Positions 1 to 11,100 of a stretch of DNA of 64,000 nt are shown piece by piece. This DNA is from Corbicula japonica (lineage: Eukaryota > Mollusca > Bivalvia > Venerida > Cyrenidae), in NCBI GenBank assembly GCA_038501625.1, contig JAZAYU010000197.1, positions 248,001 through 312,000 of the forward strand, read 5' to 3'. The first letter of the stretch is position 1, and every line of letters starts with the position of its first letter. The notes under the pieces are model-generated. The model had not been told where the DNA came from, made no database searches, and saw nothing but the letters and a program-made list of their open reading frames with translations. Made by a program: the position numbers and the translations under genes.

Positions 1-470
1 TGACCCTGACTATGTGTGCCAAGAACCATAACTCTTTCTTTCATTTTTAATCAAATAATGGCCCTTTTTCGACTTAGAATTTCAGGTTAAAGTTTGCGTG
101 CAAGGTAGTTACTTAAATAGTTCTTGTACTATAGCTTTGAAACTTAAGACACTTGTTTACCATCATGACCCTGACTATGTATGCCAAGAACCATAACTCT
201 TTCTTTCATTTTTAATCAAATAATGCCCCTTTTTTGACTTAGAAATTCAGGTTAAAGTTTGCGTGCAAGCTAGTTACTTTCATACTTCTTGTACTATAGC
301 TTTGAAACTTATTCATCATCATGACCCTGACTATGTATGCCAAGAACCATAACTCTTTGAATTTTTTCAAATTACTGCCCTTTTTAGACTTAAAAATTAA
401 GGTTTAAAACTTTGTATACCTTTATTTTATCTTACATCAGGTTTATTTTCAAAGACCCATAACTCATCCT
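1..470. repeat. Tandem repeat, ~156-165 bp unit, about 3 copies
   Basis: The phrase TGACCCTGACTATGT recurs at 1, 166 and 322, followed each time by CCATAACTC, a T-rich stretch and ATGCCCYTTT. The third copy is degenerate and the repeat continues to the left of the window. The internal layout matches the arrays at 10.2-12.2 kb and 59.4-62.2 kb. No coding potential is seen. Confidence 0.85.
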
Positions 471-629
471 TGCTTTTTTATATTTGATTTTTGCCCTTTT
501 CACTTGAAATTAGAATTAAGACTAAATAATTCTTATAGGTTCAATGTTAGTGTTTTTTTATATGTAATGCTATAGAAAATGTTTAAAACAGATGTACTTA
601 ACATACTTTGGTTGAAAGTGTTGAGTAAT

Positions 630-776
630 TACTATACTATACTATACTATACTATACTATACTATACTATACTATACTATACTATACTATACTATATACT
701 ATACTATACTATACTATACTATACTATACTATACTATACTATACTATACTATACTATACTATACTATACTATACTA
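630..776. repeat. Pentanucleotide microsatellite (ACTAT)n
   Basis: About 29 near-perfect ACTAT units with one 3-bp slip near 696. The open frame across it is repeat translation, not a gene. Confidence 0.97.
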
Positions 777-778
777 TT

Positions 779-965
779 ACTATACTATTACAACACCAGC
801 AACACCAACACCACCACCAACAACATCAACACCACCACCACCAACAACATCAACAACAACACCAACAACCACCACCACCACCAGCAACAACACTACCACC
901 ACCAACAACAACAGTACCACCACCAACAACAACACCAACAATGACAACACCAGCAACCAGCATAC
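779..965. repeat. CAA/CAC/CCA low-complexity tract
   Basis: An imperfect trinucleotide-like tract of CAA, CAC and ACC words directly follows the pentanucleotide repeat. Confidence 0.9.
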
Positions 966-1384
966 CATACTGTACTACACCAAGCCACACCACTATAGGT
1001 GGGCAAAGATAGTGGGTTGATGGGTGTGGGATCAGGGGTGTATGGGCTGGGTTGTGTAAACCCCAAAAAATCTACAAGAATAAATTAAGTGTAATTTATT
1101 GATTTCCTAACTTGGATTAAGAAACTTTTGTTCATGTGTGTTTGTTGGAGGCGTCATAAACTCCTGAATCACTCCCCAGTTTAAATGAAGCCCAGTTACA
1201 ATGTGCTTAATAATTCTAACTTTTCGAATAGTCGAGCTTGCAGTCGTTTCCGACTGGCTCTTGTTATTGATTTAAATTTACATTCTCTTGTTAACTCTTA
1301 CTTTAATACATTTAAAGATTTATATTCGGGCCTTAATTTCAACACTTCTGTAAATACAGTTACTGTTGGCACTATCATTTGAAA

Positions 1385-1630
1385 TTCACAGTAGCGCTAT
1401 TTGTGCAGTGTGGCGGCCGTAAAAGTCTCCCCGTACATATAGTCAGTACTGTTATCAGTAAAATAACCCGTTATCGATGTTATGCAGTGATTGTTACGTA
1501 TATCAGAGCTATCCGATCAATCTTTTTTGGGGCTTAGCTCAATCGGTTGCCTCGCAGGAATTGCAGGGCTAGGCGTTGTTGCCGTGACGGTGCAGGTTCG
1601 CTCCCAGCTAGAGGCACTATCATTTTTAAT
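1385..1630 (+). repeat. tRNA-like SINE, single diverged copy
   Basis: Same unit as the tandem copies at 9271-9970: GTGTGGCGGCCGT, CAGTACTGTTATCAG, an A-box-like TTAGCTCAATCGG, GCCGTGACGGTGC and a B-box-like GGTTCGCTCCC, ending in CTAGAGGCACTATCATT. Confidence 0.75.
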
Positions 1631-2014
1631 GTAGCAAATCCCACACTTTGATGAGCAATCTTAATACAATTTAGCTCTTTAATTGTAACCATTTGCACTT
1701 TTTTTCATTTAGTGTCTCCAGTATATTATGGTCATTGCTCAGTTCTTATCACAGTCATTAAATTTTAGTATTAACTTTCCCTTGAATTATTAGGTAAATG
1801 TTTTCGACATACATGTATTATAAATGCATAAAATTAACAGCATAGAAATCTGCATAATCTTAAAAAAATATTTGGTTTCTTTTAATTCTAAGCTTAAATA
1901 CTTAAATAAATATGTAAAAGTTTTTCAGATAAATAATAATAACATGTTCACCATTTTACTGAATTGCTGTTTTTTTTTCTTTTCATGAAGCTAATTTTGA
2001 TTTACGTTTTACAG

Positions 2015-2095
2015 ATTGAGAAGTTTGAAAAGTTTGGAGATTTTGATAGATGCTTGTTTATTACCACCCAGACACGACAGAAAATGGGCCGTTAG
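2015..2095 (+). CDS. Possible terminal exon of an unrecognised gene
   Basis: A polypyrimidine tract and TTTTACAG acceptor precede a phase-0 frame of 26 residues (beginning IEKFEKFGDFDRC) ending at TAG. An AATAAA lies near 2279. No other exon of such a gene is visible upstream, where the sequence is mostly repeats. The product is not recognised and this could be chance. Confidence 0.22.
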   Translation: MEKFEKFGDFDRCLFITTQTRQKMGR

Positions 2096-3790
2096 AGGAA
2101 CACATGCGGACAGATAGACAATAGTGGTCGAGACTAAAAGAAGAATCGAAACACAGTTGATTTGTTTACAACGTTGAAAGTTGTTTAAATGTTAAAATTG
2201 TTTGTTCCAAAAATTGTTATGGTGTAGTACGTTTTACTTGTGTCTTTTATTAACGCTATTGATACCGGAAACGATTACTAATAAATTTACCCCGGGCAGT
2301 CCATTCAATTTCGAAATTTTACACGTAAAACGTTGGACTTGAACCTAGAGACGAGGAATTTCGTCCTTGGAGTTTGATATGTAAAATACAATAACGGATT
2401 TTTACCTGGGGTTAACTTGTATAACATCCTAGATAAACTTGTTATTATTTTTTGTCTTTACTAAAGGTATCAGCTTAATAACATGATATGCTCGCGGTTT
2501 AGGGACAGTCAAACGTAGTGGTCGACCCTTGCAAGTGTGGCTCTTCATTAAATACGATCGTTTCGCAATACACGTTGCTTTTGCTTTAGTTTAAATTAAG
2601 TGTGATATGTATAAACCTTGCTTCAATTTTTATAATATTGAGAAAATAGACAGTTTAATATTTTACACCGAGTAAAACAATTTAACGGGATTAATCGGGT
2701 ATTGCATATGTAGCTCTAGTACAAAAAACCTGAATTGTTAAAATGTCGAAACTAGTTATTAAAGAAATATACATATTTAAATAACATACTCTCTTTTTAC
2801 TCTTTCTGTAGGAAATGTAATGTCCCAAAAGATAAGCAAACCAACACAAAACCCTGGGGTAGCGGGAATTTAAAAAATCTTTAAAAGGGTGTTTGACTGT
2901 ATGTACTCGGAAAAAGCTGCTGTTTTCACTTTTTTTATCATAAACTTACACTGTTATTTTGATTTTAACCCCATTAGTAAAACCTGGGATGACGGTGGGG
3001 GGTAGGTGTGTTCATGATAGGTGACCCCTACCCCCCACCCACCAAACAGACAAAACTATCATCCTGTCTGTGGCTTTCGGAGAGTGGACGAGTTCAAGTA
3101 TTTCTGAATATTTTTATTTGATATTTTTCGTTCATTAAATAACTCTAACCAACAAAACAAATTGTCACGTGCTATGCTTCGGTCGGAAGTGACCCCACAC
3201 ATTATTTGTACTGTTGCAATTTTGATAAAATTTCTAATCACGAGCAAAACTAAAACTTAATAAGGGTGAACACATTCCTCTCCAACCTTTTCTTTGAAAT
3301 TTGTGTTTCATTTTCATTTTCCAAAAGTATTTTTTCAGCAGGGAGGTAGTATATGTTTTACTTAATATTTCATAAAAACCTAAAGCCATACAATGTCACT
3401 ATGCTGTTGCAAATATACGCGACCCAGTAACGTCTTTGTGCTAAATTTAGAAATTAACTTCATGTCACTGTGTCTAGTTTTCCAAATTCATGTGACGACA
3501 TACAAAGTTACGAAGCCAAAGTGTCAAATACGTGTGACCATACACTTTGACGAATTTCGAAATACTCGTGACGCCATATTTAACTGAAGTTGCTGAGTTC
3601 CCAACTCGGGGTAGCTGACAGTTTTATTTAAGTGCCGTTAACGTCTAACAAGTTGTGTTTTATTTTTTGTGTGATTCTTCATGCAACATTGTCAAGTAGA
3701 AAGGCGGATTGGTGTTAATTCAGTAGGAAAACTTGTGCATGTTTCTTAAAATGAAAACGTTAAGTTTCTGTGTGCGTTTAAGGCAGCTCT
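2096..3790. other. Stretch without recognised genes
   Basis: AT-rich unique sequence. The only local structure is a short inverted repeat of GTGGGGGGTAGG with CCTACCCCCCAC at about 2994-3040. No exon-like frame with splice sites was seen. Confidence 0.6.
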
Positions 3791-3794
3791 TGGA

Positions 3795-4165
3795 ACCTGG
3801 TCTCTACCCCTGGTGGTAAAACGCTTCATCTCGGACCATTCCGAGTCTGTAATCCTCGGGTTCTCCTCCGTTCGAAATCGGTAATACTCAGGTTCTCTTC
3901 CGTTCCAAGTCGTTAATCCTCGGATTCTCCTGCGTTCCAAGTCGGTTATACTCTGGTTCTCTTTCGTTCCAAGTCTGTAATCCTCGGGTTCTCTTCCGTG
4001 TCAAGTCGGTAATCCCCGGGTTCTCTTCCGTTCAAAGTCGATAATTCTCGGGTTCTCTTCCGTAATTCTCGCGAGTTCTCTTCCTTTCCAGTTCGGCGAT
4101 CCTCGGGTTCTCTGCTGTTCCAAGGAGCAACCATCTGGTTCTCTTTATTTCAAGGAGACAACCAT
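3795..4165. repeat. Minisatellite, 32-bp unit, about 10 copies
   Basis: The unit begins GTTCTCTTCCGTTCCAAGTC and ends TAATCCTCGG. Copies are diverged, the last ones strongly. Open frames on the minus strand are repeat translations. Confidence 0.85.
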
Positions 4166-4696
4166 CGTTTTTTTGTTAATTGCTTGTGATCGTTATAAAA
4201 AATGATTTTATGAAAAACGTGTGATTGTTTTTTCGCTCTCTACGTTTAAACTACCGTTACTACTAGTATATGTGTTCCTTCGCTGTTTTGCTTGATTATC
4301 AACAAGTCTAAACAAGTGATTCTTTTGAATTTAATACATGTTTATAAATAGATGGAAAAAGAAATAAAACTTTATAATATATGGATTCTAGGAACACTGC
4401 CAGTCATAATTGGCATAAGAGCAGAGCATAACAAACAAAACGTATAAACGCTTACAAAACACGTCTACTCTAATCACATACATGCAACTACAGCAAAACA
4501 ACTAATACGCTTATTGGGATAGTTGAAAAAGTTTCGAGATTATAGTACCTTTGCAGACGATTGCATTAGTTTTCACATACGATGAATTTTAAACAGGAGC
4601 ACTGTATGCATATTTTACGTCATTTTAGAGTAATTTTGTTTCAATAAAATGTTAAGTGCATAATTTATTGCCATGGGGGAGACTCATTTCTTAAAT

Positions 4697-4947
4697 GGGG
4701 CGCGTCACGGGAAAAGGTACCTTCGGTCATATTTTGTGACATTTTAGTTGTTACTATATTTAGAAAGAACTTACAACTATCTTTCAATTGCGCGTAACTA
4801 ACAAGTGCTTTTCTTACACATCTTGACAATAAAATGACATTTTTAACGCTAAATGCATAATAATCAATGTCGTCTGCTCAACTTTGTGACGTAATTTCAA
4901 TGATTGACGTCAATTGTCCGAAGGTACCTTTTCCCGCGACGCGCCCC
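4697..4947. mobile_element. MITE with ~30-bp TIRs, copy 1
   Basis: The left end GGGGCGCGTCACGGGAAAAG is matched in reverse at the right end (TTTTCCCGCGACGCGCCCC). The flanks are AAAT on both sides (4693-4696, 4948-4951), fitting a 4-bp target duplication. A second copy lies at 36180-36430. There is no coding capacity. The superfamily is not assigned. Confidence 0.82.
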
Positions 4948-5564
4948 AAATAATACTTGTGAATCAACTCTGTTCCAATTTTGATCAGACACTTTTGCTA
5001 GATAGCAATGTGCATCAGTGACACTCATTTCGTAGTATAATAAGAATTTTAATAATGGTTACTTTATCGAGTTACATTAAAACAGAAACGTAATACCAGT
5101 AGCCTAAGTGAAGGTCGCCTTTAAAAGAAAGACAATAAAGAGAGAAAAAAGTATTCATCTAAAAGAATTATTCTAGCATAATACAATATTATCAACGAAA
5201 TTCTACACGGTCTACTATTAATAATAGCATTAAAGGGACACAAATAAAGTATCTCGTTCATTTTAACACTGAAGAAAAGTTTAAGATTTCACTGAAAAGC
5301 CACACTGCATATAACATACTAGTATGTTCGTCGAGACGGACCGTTTTCCAAAACTAAAAAGCAGATTAAAATGTTCAATTAAATATTTTCCGAAAAAAAA
5401 ATATTGGAACAGGGACATAACTCTTGACATGATTAAGCGGATAGTAGCGAGGCATACTCTGTACTTGTTCTTTAAATTTTTAGAAAACAACAAAAATATT
5501 AAAAAATAAAACAGCGCATGTCCTGACACAACGATTATGAATAATTTAGTAAATCCAAAATTGA

Positions 5565-5645
5565 TATTGAAGGTTGCATGCAAGACTGTCGTAACCACAT
5601 TGAAATCAAGAAGTTACGACAGTCTTGCATGCAATCCTCGATATA
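5565..5645. repeat. Perfect 22-bp hairpin extending to ~34 bp
   Basis: TTGCATGCAAGACTGTCGTAAC at 5573-5594 is exactly reverse-complemented at 5613-5634, with an 18-nt loop. Outer positions pair further with G-U pairs. The hairpin at 47247-47343 has a similar layout. It could be a foldback element or a small-RNA precursor; sequence alone does not decide. Confidence 0.7.
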
Positions 5646-6082
5646 TTAAATCTACAAGAACATCAAACATAACAATTCTAAAGAAGACAAACGTAAATAA
5701 GAAAATGTCAAATTAAAATCCGTAAATCACATTATATTATCACAGTGTTTTCATCGTAATATGCTAATGGAAAAGTATATAGCTTAAATATTACATTCTA
5801 AATCACAGATAAATTAATAATACATGTATTAAGTGATTTTAAAAATTAAATGTAAAATATGTAAAATTTGAATCACAGATTAAGTTAGCAATACATGAAA
5901 TAAGCTCGAGATACAAGCATAAAAAAAGAAAAAAAGGTTTATGGTGATGTAGACAAAGACAACCATATTCAGTGGTTATAAAAGAAAAGTATATTTTCCT
6001 TTAATGCTCTTCAGTTCATGTATCTCTTTGTAGTTTAGATGTTCTAGATAGACAATGAACGTACATCCACCTGTCTGTTAAA

Positions 6083-6196
6083 TCACTGCGATTTCCATTT
6101 TTCAAAAGCTTCTCTCACGGCCTCTTTTCTTTCTTCACTTTTTGAATAAATTCGCACATGCTTTTCTGCCCATTTCTTCGGCAAAAGCCTCGACAC
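6083..6196 (-). CDS. SAMHD1: SAMHD1 exon 13 (C-terminal, stop)
   Basis: Encodes residues 462-498, starting [19 protein letters not shown] after a TTTTAG acceptor and ending FEKWKSQ-TGA. It matches human [20 protein letters not shown]. An ATTAAA (minus strand, 6000-6005) lies about 80 nt after the stop and may be the polyadenylation signal. Confidence 0.9.
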   Translation of the reverse strand: MSRLLPKKWAEKHVRIYSKSEERKEAVREAFEKWKSQ

Positions 6197-8076
6197 CTAA
6201 AATAAATCATGAAAACGGCTGAAAAATACCTAATAATAAAGAAAGGCTATTAAATACAGACTGTAAATGCAGTGCTGAAATAAAATTAACACACCATTTA
6301 AGACCTCTACAGTGCATATATTTTCTTTTTAAATTGCAGCTTAAAATTAACTATTGAATACGTCTGATTGGCATTTCATTTCAATACAACTGATTTTTTT
6401 AAGCATTTACATTTTCGTGTGTTCTGTAGGTTTTTTTCGAAAAACAATGTTTTATGATCTTTTCTTACATCTTTCTCGGGTATTGGCTGTGCTTGATCGA
6501 TATTATCTTTCTTGAAGAAGTTTACGAATTTCATCGGATTTTCATTTCCTCGTCCATAATTCAAGTTAACCACCTGAAATCAAAATAAAGTGAAATAGAT
6601 GAAAAGAAAACTGAACGATGAAGACCCTCGAATTCGACGAATATGAAAAATATTGCAGGCTCGGTTTGATTGAGCCTGTTCATTGACAGCAATGGAAATG
6701 CTTATTACTGCGCACAACGCCTAGCCTAGTACAATTTTGATCCATCCCGAACCATGGTATGCATATGGCAGCGAACATGGAACCTTCAATACGGTATTTT
6801 CAGATTAATACCATTCGATGTTCAGCGGCGTATGGTCCCCAGATAAAACATTGGGTTTGCCCTAAACGAGAAAACAATGGGCGGAACTTAATACAATATA
6901 ATTTTGAGAGGGGATGTTAGAATATAAATCCTACATATCACAGACAACGCCAAAGGCAAAATTTATAAAAGGAGGTATATCCTTGGGGGTGATTGAACAT
7001 TAACCAAATAAATATTGGCTGGGATATAGAAACCACCCATCTTCAAACTGGCCGAAATATTAAAAACAAAAATAAATTTAGAAGTACAATTAACTTAGTA
7101 CATAAATATCGTGCACGACGACCTTCATAGGGCGTAACGAGATACCGAATGTTTATTTGAATGACAAACGTCCATTTTGATTTTTATACAGTTTTGCACA
7201 TTTAGAAAAGACATAAAAACTTTAATGTATTGCATAAATGTATCTGCGTTGCTACCATGTTTTAGTTGCTAACAGCATTATTCTTCTTATTATGATTAAC
7301 TCTCTGGTTGCATGATGGTGACATGTGTTTAAGAGTTTATAAAGGTTTATGGAAAAATATTGTATAAGAACATAGAAGCTCGATCTGTTTCTTTTATCCC
7401 TTTCATCTTCTTCTTGCCAATTTGAATCCAGGTGCTCTGGTCTCGGTAAGGTCATTAAGTATCCGCCCCTTTGGCTTTGCAATGCTATTAGCAATGCTAC
7501 ATTGTTGAGTTGATGGGTGGGTTGGAGTTATTTCACCAAGAAAACTTGTATTTATGTGTTGATATGAGAACTTGTTGAGGCATGTTTGAGTTTGGTGCAC
7601 ATACGAATCTGGTTTAAAGCCCACACTGGCAATTTTTTTGACACTGACCAATCCAGGGCGGTAACCTCAAGGGTTCTCATTTTCGTTAATAGTTTGTGGT
7701 GTCTCATTTGATTTTGAAATCCTTATTAACAAATGCTCTTGTTTTCTCTCTTCCTTTTTTGCTGTGTGAGAGACTGTTTTTTATTAGTGTGGCGCTTCCT
7801 GATAAACTTTTTATGGTAAATGATAGTTTATGATAATTATAATGATATTTATAAATCATTTAGCATGACAGTTTTTATGAAGACAAAATTATTTAAAGTT
7901 CTTCTATACATGTACATGGATTATCTCGTATACAACACATGATATTACTGTTACCATTTTAGTTTAGTGTCAAGCTTTTCCGGAAATAAATATATACAGC
8001 TTACATCTATTTCGAAGGGTTCTTGGCCTTTTTTAACCCGCATTATCTCCCTAAGTTCGTCTTCCACTGCTTCCTA

Positions 8077-8156
<80 letters not shown>

Positions 8157-11100
8157 TAATAATCAACGGATGAAAAAATCCAAAACTAGAGTCATTAGGA
8201 AAAGTGCAAAACTCCAATCATCGGCAAAGCCTATTGTTGAAGCTGATAAGTGCTGTGTAGCAGAGGTAAATGTTTCTCCGTACTTGACTTAAGTGTCGTC
8301 ATCAGTTTCAATAAATTGCTGGTGGCCGTACATAGGCATACTTGAACTATCCTTTTTGGGAATACGGGTTATATGTACTTTGTCTGCCTCTTGCATAGTC
8401 GCTGCAGTCGTATTTTTTATGGCTTTTGAGTTATCTGAACTTTTGTGTATGACAGAGTTGACGATACACATTAACTTTACATTAAAATAAACCGGGCAAC
8501 TGGCGGAATTATGAAAGACCTAAGGGTTAAAGAAAATATCTTGTAGGGCATGGTGCCGCTAATTAATGAAAGGTATTATATAAATAATTTGGGTAAAATA
8601 ATTGATTATCAAACAGAGCAAACAATTTTTTGATTATTATTTTAAGAAACCCGCTTTTAAGACAAGCGTGTTGTGACCATAGTAACTAGGTCACAGTGAT
8701 ATAAAATTGTGATGAACAGAGTATATTTGGATTAACAACAATAACTTAGTTGTCAGAATTGCTAGGTACTGTCGCCGTGACGGTACGGGTTCGCTGCCAG
8801 GTAGATGCAGTATAACTTTTCTGAAATAGTGGGGATGCCTTTACCTTGTCAAGCGAATCCGGACCAAATGGTTTCTTGCCAACCTGCAGATATATGTCTC
8901 TCTTTTGAACTCTAAGCAGAAGCTCCTTGGATGTCTTAAGTTTGGGGTTCGAATCGTTCAGAATACGATAGAACACTCCGTCTGTCATCATGCTGAAGGC
9001 AGCCATGTCATCTATTGCCTCAGACATTTTTCTAGGTCTAGAATTATTAATGATTTTTAGACATTGGAATATGTTCTTTTTGTTACCCTTTTTTTCAAAT
9101 TACAGTATATTTCAAAACATTTTGTTCGAAATACAAAGATAGATAAGTTGTCAATCATATTTTTCTTTACTGCTTTTAGTTTTCTTAACATAGTTAGAAT
9201 AAGCATACATTAAAACAATTAGTATGTGCAATGTTTTTTGAACTGCATATTGCTGTTAGAAAGTTTTTAGTCAGTACTGTTATCAGTAAATTAACACGTT
9301 ACCGATGTCATGCCGTGATTGCTACGTATATCAGGGCTATCCCATCAACGTTTTCTGGCGTTGTCCCGGTTAGCTTAGTTGGTAACGTCGCAGGAATTGC
9401 ATGGCTAGGCGCTGTCGCCGTGACGGTGCGGGTTCGCTCCCAGCTAGAGACACTATCATTTGAAATTCATAGTAGCGCTATTTGTGTAGTGTGGCGGCCG
9501 TAAAAAGTCTCCCCGTACATTTTGTCAGTTCTGTTTTCAGTAAATTAACCCATTACCGATGTCATGCAGTGATTGTTACGTATATCAGGGCTATCCGATC
9601 AACGTTTTTTGGGGTTGTCCCGGTTAGCTCAATTGGTTACTTCGCAGGAATTGCATGGCTAGGCGCTGTCGCCGTGACGGTGCGGGTTCGCTCTCAGCTA
9701 GAGACACTATCATTTGAAATTCACAGTAGCGCTATTTGTGCAGTGTGGCGGCCGTAAAAAGTCTCCCCGTACATTTAGTCAGTACTGTTATCAGTAAATT
9801 AACCCGTTACCGATGTCATGCAGTGATTGTTACGTATATCAGGTCTATCCGATCAACGTTTTTTTGGCGTTGTTTCGGTTAGCTCAGTTACGTCGCAGGA
9901 ATTGCATGGTTAGGCGCTGTCGCCGTGACGGTGCGGGTTCGCTCCCAGCTAGAGACACTATCATTTAATAATTTTCGTTTTTATAAATGACAGGGCCATC
10001 CCAACTGCCCTAGCACCTTAATGTGTTATAAATCTGGTTATTCTACGATTCAAATACAAAGAAAATTAAAAAAAAACAAACTTATCATTAGACCGTATTT
10101 TAACTTGATTATGATTTTATCATGCCTTTTTATCTAAAGGCAAACTATGATTTGACTATACTGTTCCTTTTCTCTGTGAAAATTGCCGTTTATTTATTTA
10201 TTTTTTGTGTCGCCTGCGATAGCAGGTAGACACATAGGGATGCTATTGTCCGGCTACGTCGTCGTCGTCGTCGGCAGTACCGTCGTCCGGTAGTCCCCCA
10301 ACTTTAATATGAAACTTAATGTTGCCAATAACTTTGAAAGTACTAGTCCTATTAACTTAATACTTGGAATATATCATCTGCATGAAGAACGCCATACGTG
10401 ACAACAAGAATGGTAACTCCTGTTTCAGTATTTTTTGAGTTATGCCCCTTTCAAATGACTTTAATATGGAACTTTAACATGAAACTTTATGTTGCCTATA
10501 ACTTTGAAAGTACTTGTCCTATTAACTTAATACTTGGAATACATCATTTGCTTGAACAATGCCATCTGTAACAACAAGAATGATAACTGCTGTTTCAGTG
10601 TTTTTTGTTATGCCCCTTTCAAATGACTTTAATATGGAACTTTAATATGAAACTTAATGTTGCCTATAACTTTAAAAGTACTTGTCCTATTTATTAACTT
10701 AATACTTGAAATATATCATCAGCATGAACAACGCCATCTGTTACAACAAGAGTGATAACTCCAGTTTCAATATTTTTTGAGTTATGCCCCTTTCAAATAC
10801 AACTTTAACATGAAACTTAATGTTGCCTATAACTTTGAAAGTACTTGTCCTTTTCACTTTAAACTTGGAATATATCATCTGCATGAACAACAACATTGGT
10901 TACAACAAGAATCATAACTCCTGTATGACTATTTTATGAGTTATGTCCCTTACACAGTATGCAACTTAAACATGAAACTTAATGTTGCCTATAACTTCGA
11001 ATGTACTTGTCCTATTTACTTCATACTTTGAATATATCATCAGCATGAACAACACTATCTGTGGAAGCAAGAATGAAAACTCCAGTTTAAATATTTTTTG

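Noticed and set aside
579..944. 121-aa open frame rich in Tyr, Ile, Asn and Thr
   Set aside because: It is the translation of the ACTAT microsatellite and the following CAA/CAC tract.
7252..7651. Two ~80-aa minus-strand frames in SAMHD1 intron 11
   Set aside because: They fall in dispersed repeat family A.
9231..9757. Two ~90-aa plus-strand frames with similar sequence
   Set aside because: They are translations of the tandem SINE.
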